A DNA stretch of 23,311 nucleotides from Acidilobaceae archaeon (lineage in GTDB: Archaea > Thermoproteota > Thermoprotei_A > Sulfolobales > Acidilobaceae). Both the position numbers and the translations under genes were made by a program. The number at the start of each line of letters is the position of its first letter. Positions within the stretch are counted from its first letter, which is position 1. Location: positions 1 to 23,311 of the forward strand of contig JALSQM010000148.1 of NCBI GenBank assembly GCA_026985385.1, in the 5' to 3' direction. Under the pieces are notes generated by a model that saw only the letters and a program-made list of their open reading frames with translations, ran no database searches and was not told the origin of the DNA. This document shows positions 15,967 to 22,557 of this stretch, piece after piece.

Positions 15967-17223
15967 CGCGCTCCACAATATGACCGCCAGGTACTCCCTC
16001 CTCGTCAAGACGCTTGTGTTAGCGTAGATGGGCTTGTTCAAAGCAGCTGCTCCTATTGAGCCCAGGCTCCCAGCCACGATTGAGACCCAGCCGAGGGCGC
16101 TTCCAGCGCTTGCAAGGCCCAATATCGCCGCGCCAGCGTTGGCTAGGCCCCCGAGGATCCCAACGGCTATGGCGGCCCCCTTACTTACCACCGAGGCGGC
16201 CTTGACGGCGGCTGCGAGTAGGAGGTACGCTACAGCGCTCCTCAGAGCCACGCCCCAGTTCAGGGGGGACTCTGCTTCGAAGCCCCCGTGGCTTGGCAGG
16301 CTCTTACTCTTATTGTAGGCTATCAGGGCCACTATCACCGCTGGAGCTACAGCCATCATCGAGTATGCAGCCGCCCTGGCGGCCATCTCGGGGCCGAGGA
16401 ATATGTAGGCGGCTACAACCAATAGGATAGCCGCCCTGATCTCCATAGAGGATATAACGAGTACGGTGCTAGTGTTGAGTATAAGCCTCCTCTCACTGGG
16501 ATCGCTAACCCCCTCCAGCATCGAGGTGAGGCTGCCTATGGTGGCCTCGCTATTGACGAGGCCTCCTAGGATCGCTGAGTAGACAAGCCCCCGAGCCCCG
16601 TAGAGCCGCGCCACGACGTATGTAGTGAAGCTGAGGGCTAGAACTATCACGAAGAAGAGGTAGACCTTATAGAAGTCTATACCGGCTACCACGGGCGCGT
16701 AGGCCTTCACCACGGGGCCCAACACGACTGCAAGCGTTGAGACCTCGAGCAGCGCTAGTAACTCGCTATAGGATAGCCTGGCCACGAGCCTCTCCACGGG
16801 GGTCTTTACCGCTAATATTAGGGTCACCGCTATGGCGGCGCTGACGCCCTCCACCACACCCCCCAGCCCTATCACCACGCCTATCGAGTACGCCACTAGC
16901 ATAACGATTAGCGTGGTAATGCCTGTGTAACCCGACTTCACGTAGCGGGAGTAGGCGTAGGGCAGGTAGAGGGCCAGGAAGCCTGCTGATGCCACCACGG
17001 AGACGGCCAGCCTAGCGGGGGCCCAGAGGCTTTGATAGGTGAGTAGAACCCCCGTGATGCCCCCGTAAACCCCTATCAAACCGAAGCTCCTGAGGCCGGG
17101 TAAGTCGGCCCTGCCGCCCCCCGGCGAGAGCCTCGCCCTCTCCCTCTCGAGCCCTATGAGTGCACCTGCTAGCAGCGCGGCGAGTATCCTTAACACGTGC
17201 TGCCCCGTGGTTATCGGCTCCAA
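15919..17223 (-). CDS. MgtC/SapB-DUF4010 family membrane protein
   Basis: This is a very hydrophobic 434-residue protein with about 11-12 predicted membrane segments. The N-terminal third is MgtC/SapB-like: LAALLAGALIGLERERARL followed by LPGLRSFGLIGVYGG. The rest matches DUF4010, including GLVNSEATIGSL and GGLANAGAAILG, a repeated pattern that suggests an internal duplication. Such proteins sit in the cytoplasmic membrane; their transport role is unproven. The first in-frame start is TTG 17223, with GGTGG six bases before it and an in-frame TAA at 17244-17242. A better ribosome site (AAGGAGG) precedes an ATG at 17248 that is one base out of frame, so the N-terminus is uncertain. It is downstream of surE on the same strand; its 3' end overlaps the HExxH gene. 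Confidence 0.87.
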   Translation of the reverse strand: MEPITTGQHVLRILAALLAGALIGLERERARLSPGGGRADLPGLRSFGLIGVYGGITGVLLTYQSLWAPARLAVSVVASAGFLALYLPYAYSRYVKSGYTGITTLIVMLVAYSIGVVIGLGGVVEGVSAAIAVTLILAVKTPVERLVARLSYSELLALLEVSTLAVVLGPVVKAYAPVVAGIDFYKVYLFFVIVLALSFTTYVVARLYGARGLVYSAILGGLVNSEATIGSLTSMLEGVSDPSERRLILNTSTVLVISSMEIRAAILLVVAAYIFLGPEMAARAAAYSMMAVAPAVIVALIAYNKSKSLPSHGGFEAESPLNWGVALRSAVAYLLLAAAVKAASVVSKGAAIAVGILGGLANAGAAILGLASAGSALGWVSIVAGSLGSIGAAALNKPIYANTSVLTRREYLAVILWSALMAVPPFTVAALLLS

Positions 17224-17270
17224 AAAGCACCACCGCCACTGTTAGCATTGCCTCCTTCCGAGGCCGCGAA

Positions 17271-17280
17271 GTTTTTATGA
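17271..17280 (-). promoter_or_regulatory. TATA-like box overlapping the surE stop, before the MgtC-like gene
   Basis: On the minus strand the sequence is TCATAAAAAC and includes the surE stop TAA (17277-17275). Its centre is about 26 bases from the ATG at 17248 and about 50 from the TTG at 17223, so a transcript would begin near 17250. Confidence 0.5.
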
Positions 17281-18129
17281 GTGCTGCCCCCCCTCTAGGG
17301 CTTTGAGCGCTTCTTCCTCGACGATCCTGGCCATGGCCCTGATCTCCTCCTCGGCCTCGCGGCTAAGCGGAGCGTTCATGTCAACGTGGAGGGGCGTTAT
17401 GGACACGCACCCCTCCGCTACGACGGCGTATACGTCGGATCCGGGCTCGGGCGATAGGGGGATGGGCTGTAGCCAGTAGTAGGGCCTACCCCTCGTGTCG
17501 AGTCTCCTCTCGAAGTCGGGTCTCCACCTCCTCCTAGCCGCCCTCGAAAGCCTCACGCACCCCCTTATGTTATCGGGTGACGGGAAGTTGACTGAGAGGA
17601 GGTCCACCCCCCGAGGGAGCCCCCTCTCGAGGACTAGCTTGGCCAGGCCGCCGGCTACTGCTTTGACTAGAGAGGCCAGTCTCTCGTCCTCGAACTCCTC
17701 CCATAGGTGGACGTCTGCGGAGAAAGCTATCGCGGGTATCCCCATCAACGCGGCCTCAACAGCTACCGCTATGGTTCCACTATAGAGGATGTGTTGCATG
17801 CTCAGGTTCTCACCGACGTTAACCCCGGATACAACTAGGTCGGGTACGAAACCGTGCGCGGCTATTGCGAGGTGCAACGCATCCACGGGGGAGCCATCTA
17901 CGACGTAGACCTCATAGCCGGCGTGCCTCACTAAATTCATCCTCAACGGCTTATTAAACGACACGGTATGGCCCACTGCGCTCCGAGGCCATAATGTGGA
18001 GTATATCCTAGCCTCGCCTAGGTGCTTTACGGACTCGTAGAGCAGGTAGAGACCCTTTGAGAGGTAGCTATCATCATTGCCCACTATTATCCTCGGGAGC
18101 CTCCCGGAGCCTCGACAGGGCCCACTCAT
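17275..18129 (-). CDS. surE: 5'/3'-nucleotidase SurE
   Basis: Metal-dependent phosphatase that removes phosphate from nucleoside monophosphates, acting in the cytoplasm. The 284-residue protein has the N-terminal metal site IIVGNDDS (the family usually has NDDG), LVVSGVNVGENLS with the metal-binding Asn, and ILYSGTIAVAVEAALMGIPAIAFSAD, the conserved SGTVGAA region. Length is within the usual range and includes the C-terminal swapped segment. The ATG at 18129 has GGAGGAGGGG about 6-8 bases upstream. It lies 73 bases downstream of the FAD oxidoreductase gene, whose AT-rich end (ATAATATAG) could provide a TATA box. Confidence 0.94.
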   Translation of the reverse strand: MSGPCRGSGRLPRIIVGNDDSYLSKGLYLLYESVKHLGEARIYSTLWPRSAVGHTVSFNKPLRMNLVRHAGYEVYVVDGSPVDALHLAIAAHGFVPDLVVSGVNVGENLSMQHILYSGTIAVAVEAALMGIPAIAFSADVHLWEEFEDERLASLVKAVAGGLAKLVLERGLPRGVDLLSVNFPSPDNIRGCVRLSRAARRRWRPDFERRLDTRGRPYYWLQPIPLSPEPGSDVYAVVAEGCVSITPLHVDMNAPLSREAEEEIRAMARIVEEEALKALEGGQHS

Positions 18130-18202
18130 AACTCACCCCTCCTCCAACCCACCCAGGCGCTGGCAGGGGAGAAAGCCTAGAGGCTCGCGGGGGGACTCGC
18201 CC

Positions 18203-19486
18203 CTATATTATTAGGAGCTCCCTCTCCGACATCCTACCCTGTATGCCCAGCCAGCTGACAGGGATTGATGAGCCATCCGCCAGCTCGGCCTCCTCCATTC
18301 CCAAGGTTAGACTAGCTGCTACTCTACCTATAGCGTCGCCCTTCATGATTCCGCTACCGCTTGTCCCACAGGCTACTATTAGGTCGGACTCGTAGGGCTC
18401 GTATACAACCGGGAGCCCGTCGGGGCTTATGTCGTAGTGGCCCGCCCATGCAGTGTCGGGGTACCTCTCGGAGAATTGGGGTAGGTAAGTCGTGAGAACA
18501 GGGTGTACGCCTAGTGTGTAGTAGCTCTCCTCGGGCACCGGAGGCTCCTCTAGTTCGAAGGGTCTACCCATGTTGTCGCTGAGGCCGACCCAGAACGCCT
18601 CCTCTCTGGGCTCAGGCCTTATGAAGACGTCCCTCGGCAGTATGGTAAACGGTAGCACCCCCTCCCCGTTGAAGCCCCTCGTGTAGAGTAGCCTCCTCAA
18701 GGCCTCGGTGGAGGCCTTCACTACGAAGACCTGCCTCTTCTTAGGCTTGCTCGCGGAGTCCACGCCTATGACCCTCAGGGCCCCCTCGCTCCACGCCCCG
18801 AGCGCCGCTATCACCTTCCTGCGGGCCCTCAGTTCCTTGCCACCAGCCACCCTAACACCCGAGACCCTGATGTCCTGCCAGGGGAGGGGCTCACCCTCTA
18901 TGCCCAGGGGCCTCCGGGGCTCCAGTATGAATTCCTCAACCCTAGAGTTGAAGGAGAAGGTGACGCCCATATCCAGCAGCCTCCTATAATAATAGTCGAC
19001 GAGCCTGTCGGGGTCGAGGATCCCGGCCTCCTTGACAAGGATACCCTCACTTATATCCCTAAATCCGGCCTCCTCAGCGCCCTCCACGCTGGCTACCTCA
19101 ACTTGGGCTCCAAGCCTCTCGGCTATGACCTGAGGCTCGATCCTCTCATAGGGCAGGCCCAGCCTGTCAGCGTGGCGTAGGGCCGCCTCGACCCTGGGCC
19201 TAGCTCCCTCATCGATTAGCCATAGGTAGCCGATGAACCTCATGCCAAGATCAAACCCTGACTCCTGCACCCTCCTGTAGAACTCTATGCTTGACTTAGC
19301 CAGTAGCATGTTGGCCCTATTGGTGAAGAACGCTCTGAAGGCCGCGGCGCTCCGCCCCGTATCCCCTCCCCCTGGCCCGGAGGATTTGTCGATCACGAGT
19401 ATCGAGGCCTGGGGGGAGAGTCTCTTCAAGTGGTATGCCGTCGCCAGGCCTACGATGCCAGCACCCACTACTATATAGTCATACAC
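18203..19486 (-). CDS. DAO-type FAD-dependent amine/amino acid oxidoreductase
   Basis: The N-terminal Rossmann motif is VVGAGIVGLATAYHL (G8, G10, G13), followed by a diphosphate/isoalloxazine region with DTGRSAAAFRAFF, and a C-terminal FAD contact GTSGSGIMKGDAIGR. This is the DAO superfamily: glycine/sarcosine oxidase, L-2-hydroxyglutarate dehydrogenase and dye-linked L-proline dehydrogenase relatives. The 427-residue length and single-subunit layout fit an archaeal dye-linked L-proline dehydrogenase-like enzyme, but the substrate is not shown by sequence. It starts with GTG 19486, with GGGGAG five bases upstream. AT-rich patches on the minus strand at 19549-19541 and 19538-19528 are candidate TATA boxes. 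No membrane anchor or Fe-S motif was seen. Confidence 0.9.
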   Translation of the reverse strand: MYDYIVVGAGIVGLATAYHLKRLSPQASILVIDKSSGPGGGDTGRSAAAFRAFFTNRANMLLAKSSIEFYRRVQESGFDLGMRFIGYLWLIDEGARPRVEAALRHADRLGLPYERIEPQVIAERLGAQVEVASVEGAEEAGFRDISEGILVKEAGILDPDRLVDYYYRRLLDMGVTFSFNSRVEEFILEPRRPLGIEGEPLPWQDIRVSGVRVAGGKELRARRKVIAALGAWSEGALRVIGVDSASKPKKRQVFVVKASTEALRRLLYTRGFNGEGVLPFTILPRDVFIRPEPREEAFWVGLSDNMGRPFELEEPPVPEESYYTLGVHPVLTTYLPQFSERYPDTAWAGHYDISPDGLPVVYEPYESDLIVACGTSGSGIMKGDAIGRVAASLTLGMEEAELADGSSIPVSWLGIQGRMSERELLII

Positions 19487-19666
19487 TCGGGCTCCCCTCT
19501 CCCAAGCCGTACTCGTTGGCGTAGAGGAGTAAATAGTCCCTCATAAAGCACCTTCACTAGACGCGCTGGGGCCTTGGTACCCACCCATATTAGCCTTGAA
19601 CGCGCAGGCTAGGGGGGTAGATGCGTAAACCCGGAAACGGTGAGGCCCCGCTAGAGGTGGATCATA

Positions 19667-20938
19667 GTGAGTGAGGGTGCTAGGATAGAAGTACTCGGCA
19701 GCGGTAGGGAGGTGGGTAGAGCAGCCATAGCGGTCTGGGGGCCTAGCGGTAAAGCCGTGTTGCTCGACTACGGTGTTAACTTCGACGAGGAAGATAGACC
19801 GGTCTTCCCCGGCCACATAAGACCCAGGGATCTAGAGGCTGTGGTGCTGACGCATAGCCACTTGGACCACGTTGGCGCAGCACCCATGCTCTACGCGAGC
19901 GTGAGGCCCAAGCTCGTGGCAACACCCCTCACACTGGACGTCTCAAGACTCCTACTGCTCGACATGATAAAACTCAACGGCCCATACCTACCCTTCGACG
20001 AGCAGGTCGTAGACATGATGCTCGAAGCCGCCGAGACCGTAACGTATAGTGACAGTATTGATATAGGCGACTTCCACCTGGGCTTTGTGTATAACGGTCA
20101 CATACCCGGTAGTTTCGGGGTTCTAGTTGAGGTCGACGGTAAGAGGATCCTCTACACGAGCGACATGAACACCATAGAGACGAAGCTCATGGGCCCAGCC
20201 AGCTTCAACGGTCTAAGCGCTGATGTCGTAATAGTTGAGTCGACATATTCCACGTACACCCACCCCAATAGGAGGGATACCGAGGAGAGGTTCTACAAGT
20301 CTGTTAGAGAGGTCGTGGAGTCCGGCGGCGTAGTGCTGGTTCCAGCCTTCAGCGTGTCGAGGAGCCAGGAGATAATGGCCCTACTCGCTGAGAGGGACTT
20401 CGAGTACCCAGTCTGGGTCGATGGTATGTCGAGGAAGGTGGCCGAACTATACTTGGAGCACAGCAGGTGCCTGAGGGAGCCCGCCCTCCTGAAGAGGGCG
20501 ATCAGCATGCAGAACCTCGTACGCGGCTGGGGTGACAGGAGGAGGGCGATGAAGGAGGCGGGCGTGATAATATCGAGTGCCGGCACCCTAAAGGGCGGTC
20601 CAAGCCTCTACTACCTCAAGAAGCTGGGTGGGGATCCCTCCAACGCCGTCTTCCTAGTATCATTCCAGCCCCCCGGAACCCCTGGTAGGAGGCTCGTCGA
20701 GGAGGGGGTATTCGAGGACGGTGGAGAACCCCTTAAGGCTAGGCTGGAGTGGTTCGACTTCTCGAGCCACACAGACGGTAGAGGCGTAATAGAGGCGCTC
20801 AAACAGATTAAGGGGGTCGAGAAGGTGGTGCTCGTACACGGGGAATACGAGGGCCAGGAGCTGCTAGCCTCAAAGATTAGGGAGAAACTGGGGGTCGAAG
20901 TGTATATACCAGAGAACGGGGAGAGTATCCCCGTCTAG
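19667..20938 (+). CDS. Archaeal CPSF-like beta-CASP ribonuclease (aCPSF2 type)
   Basis: Metallo-beta-lactamase/beta-CASP nuclease. The zinc motif HSHLDH has H63, H65, D67 and H68; further ligand motifs are YNGHIPGS and LYTSDMN. The beta-CASP motifs are VIVESTYS (A), WFDFSSHTD (B) and VLVHGE (C). At 423 residues it has no N-terminal KH domains, so it fits aCPSF2 rather than aCPSF1/FttA, the archaeal termination factor. Known members cut RNA and some also degrade it 5' to 3'. The GTG at 19667 has GAGGTG (19654-19659) seven bases upstream. The gene is convergent with the ESCRT-III gene, with 15 bases between stops. Confidence 0.93.
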   Translation: MSEGARIEVLGSGREVGRAAIAVWGPSGKAVLLDYGVNFDEEDRPVFPGHIRPRDLEAVVLTHSHLDHVGAAPMLYASVRPKLVATPLTLDVSRLLLLDMIKLNGPYLPFDEQVVDMMLEAAETVTYSDSIDIGDFHLGFVYNGHIPGSFGVLVEVDGKRILYTSDMNTIETKLMGPASFNGLSADVVIVESTYSTYTHPNRRDTEERFYKSVREVVESGGVVLVPAFSVSRSQEIMALLAERDFEYPVWVDGMSRKVAELYLEHSRCLREPALLKRAISMQNLVRGWGDRRRAMKEAGVIISSAGTLKGGPSLYYLKKLGGDPSNAVFLVSFQPPGTPGRRLVEEGVFEDGGEPLKARLEWFDFSSHTDGRGVIEALKQIKGVEKVVLVHGEYEGQELLASKIREKLGVEVYIPENGESIPV

Positions 20939-20953
20939 CCCTCGCTGACTCCC

Positions 20954-21625
20954 CTACTTCCCCTCCTCGACACTCGCCTGGCTCTCCCCCATAGCCGTGG
21001 GGGCCTGGAGGCTCGGCAGGTCTGGGAACTGCTGCTTGAGCCTCTGCTCCGCGACGACGCTTGCCTCCTGGAGTATCTTCCTCGCCTCCTCCGTGACGTA
21101 CTCGCTGCTAAGGTTCACGGGGGCGCTTGCAGTCATCTGCATTAGAGCCAGGTTCAGGCTCTCCTCAACCTCCACGAGATCCGTGAAGACATCCGGCATC
21201 ATGCCCTTCATGTAGCCGGCCACCTGCTTTAAAGCCGCCACCGCTGGGGCTAGGTGCCTCATCGTGTCCCCAACAACCAGCGCGGTCTCGAGCCTCAGCT
21301 TAACCCTCTCGAGGGCGTAGCGCACGGTTAGCAGTGTCTTAGCCATCTTCCTTACCTCGGCTACCTCGTTAGCGTACATTGCGGCCTTGGCCTTGTCGCC
21401 CTCTACGAGCGCGTCCACCACCTTCTCGAAGAGAGTCTTATCGTAGCTCGTCAGCTTGGCTAGGCTGAAGTCCAGCTTGTTTATTTGAGCTGCTATCTTG
21501 TAGTTCGCGTTGAGTATCTGAACCTTCACCGGCGGAGGCGGGCTGACGAGCTGCCTGATCTTCTCGCCGACCGTCTCCCTCCTGGGGGGCGTGTCCCACC
21601 TCTTAGCCCAGTCGGAGAGACCCAT
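20954..21625 (-). CDS. ESCRT-III / CdvB-family paralogue without winged helix
   Basis: ESCRT-III-like helical protein of the Cdv division machinery, which polymerises at the membrane during cytokinesis or vesicle release. The frame is open to 21781, but that extension runs into cdvA control DNA. ATG 21625 (MGLSDWAKRWDTP) has GGTGAG four bases upstream and gives 223 residues. The core (about 25-180) is amphipathic helices with KVQILNANYKIAAQINKLD, TLLTVRYALERVKLRLET and a typical EEARKILQEASVVAEQRLKQQFP ending. A Pro-rich FPDLPSLQAP could be a MIM2-like peptide for CdvC/Vps4; that is a guess. No C-terminal winged helix follows, so it resembles the shorter CdvB1/CdvB2 type rather than the CdvA-binding CdvB. 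Confidence 0.88.
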   Translation of the reverse strand: MGLSDWAKRWDTPPRRETVGEKIRQLVSPPPPVKVQILNANYKIAAQINKLDFSLAKLTSYDKTLFEKVVDALVEGDKAKAAMYANEVAEVRKMAKTLLTVRYALERVKLRLETALVVGDTMRHLAPAVAALKQVAGYMKGMMPDVFTDLVEVEESLNLALMQMTASAPVNLSSEYVTEEARKILQEASVVAEQRLKQQFPDLPSLQAPTAMGESQASVEEGK

Positions 21626-21702
21626 GCCGCTCACCGTCCCAGGTGGGAGGTGGGGCTGCATGACTAGTGGTGGGTTAGGCTGAGTAACACCGGCTGGCCC
21701 CC

Positions 21703-21709
21703 CTATAAT
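21703..21709 (+). promoter_or_regulatory. TATA box of cdvA, possibly bidirectional
   Basis: CTATAAT lies 38 bases before the cdvA ATG (21747), predicting a start near 21730 and a 16-base leader that holds the GAGGTG ribosome site. On the minus strand it reads ATTATAG and is the best TATA candidate for the ESCRT-III gene too, though it would leave a leader of over 50 bases to ATG 21625. Confidence 0.6.
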
Positions 21710-21746
21710 GCTTGGAGCATCCACTCCAGCTATGAGGTGCCCGCCT

Positions 21747-22457
21747 ATGCCGCTCACGGTTGACGTTATCTCGAGGCTCACCGGGAGGGATGTGGAGGAT
21801 GAGTACGGGCGGACGCTGGGCGTGCTGGTGAGCTTCTACAGTGATGTCAACGGCGAGGTCGAGGCCATAGAGGTTAAGGTGGCCGACCGCTCCATCGAGA
21901 GGGTGGAGGCCGAGAGGGTCAAGGTGAAAGATGGGAGAATACAGATAGTCCCCAAGTGGAAGCACAGGGCCGTTAAGGTCATAGAGGCGCTCGACAGGGC
22001 CTATAAGAGGAAGAAGGCCATCGAGACCATAGAGGGCGAGGATCTACCGAGCGAGGTAGTGAATGCATTCAAATTCAAGCTAGCCGAGGAGATAAAGAAG
22101 CTGAAGAGGGAGGCCGAGGAGGCTAAGCTCGTCATCAAGAGGAGGATAGACGAGATAGGCGATGAGTCCCTCCACGTAGCGAGGGCCATGACGAGCCTTA
22201 AGATGCTCTACTTCAGCGGGGAGATAGGGGAGGCCAACTACACCCAGAGTATAAACCACCTACGGAAACTCCGCGACGCCCTAACGAAGGAGAAGGAGGA
22301 CGCTAAGAGGGTGCTCGACAAGCTCGAGAAGACACTGCAGGCCGCAACCACGGGCGTGGCCGAGGGGGAGCGTAAGGCGAAGCAGGAGCAACAGGTAGGC
22401 GAGGTCCACCCGCCAAGCACCCAGGGTACGCTCGTAGTCCACGTGGAGGAGGGCTAG
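21747..22457 (+). CDS. cdvA: CdvA cell-division protein
   Basis: CdvA is the crenarchaeal protein that binds membrane and DNA at midcell and recruits ESCRT-III. The 237-residue protein has an N-terminal PRC-barrel-like domain (about 1-70: GRDVEDEYGRTLGVLVSFYSD then VEAIEVKVADRSI), a long coiled coil (about 80-200), and a short C-terminal tail ending TLVVHVEEG, which could be the strand that completes the CdvB winged helix (E3B peptide); that last point is inference. The frame also has ATG 21732 and an earlier start at 21708, but GAGGTG (21734-21739) is seven bases before ATG 21747, and the domain starts there. In Sulfolobus cdvA is followed by cdvB and cdvC; here it is followed by a DUF169 gene and faces away from the ESCRT-III gene. 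Confidence 0.9.
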   Translation: MPLTVDVISRLTGRDVEDEYGRTLGVLVSFYSDVNGEVEAIEVKVADRSIERVEAERVKVKDGRIQIVPKWKHRAVKVIEALDRAYKRKKAIETIEGEDLPSEVVNAFKFKLAEEIKKLKREAEEAKLVIKRRIDEIGDESLHVARAMTSLKMLYFSGEIGEANYTQSINHLRKLRDALTKEKEDAKRVLDKLEKTLQAATTGVAEGERKAKQEQQVGEVHPPSTQGTLVVHVEEG

Positions 22458-22510
22458 AAGCCCCATCCTACTCATAGAATGGAGCCCCTCCCAAACTACA
22501 CGATTTGAAA

Positions 22511-22519
22511 GGATAAAAA
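22511..22519 (+). promoter_or_regulatory. TATA box of the DUF169 gene
   Basis: GGATAAAAA, followed by C, is a clear AT-rich box 55 bases past the cdvA stop and about 40 bases before the TTG at 22558. The expected transcript start is near 22540, inside the adjacent dyad. Confidence 0.6.
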
Positions 22520-22523
22520 CCGC

Positions 22524-22545
22524 CCACCCCCTAATAGGGGGGTGG
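22524..22545. repeat. Strong dyad at the DUF169 transcription start
   Basis: CCACCCCCT and GGGGGGTGG flank AATA: a nine-pair stem (eight Watson-Crick pairs and one T-G) with a four-base loop. It spans the predicted transcription start, so it could be an operator for a repressor, a hairpin at the 5' end of the mRNA, or the end of the cdvA transcript. Confidence 0.6.
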
Positions 22546-22557
22546 TGCAAGGCTCCT

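Noticed and set aside
17012..17248. 78-residue frame after the good ribosome site at 17248
   Set aside because: Downstream sequence is a frame-shifted shadow of the MgtC-like gene; kept only as a frameshift question.
21626..21781. N-terminal extension of the ESCRT-III frame
   Set aside because: Runs through the cdvA promoter and 5' end; Pro/Gly-rich and without a ribosome site, while ATG 21625 has one.
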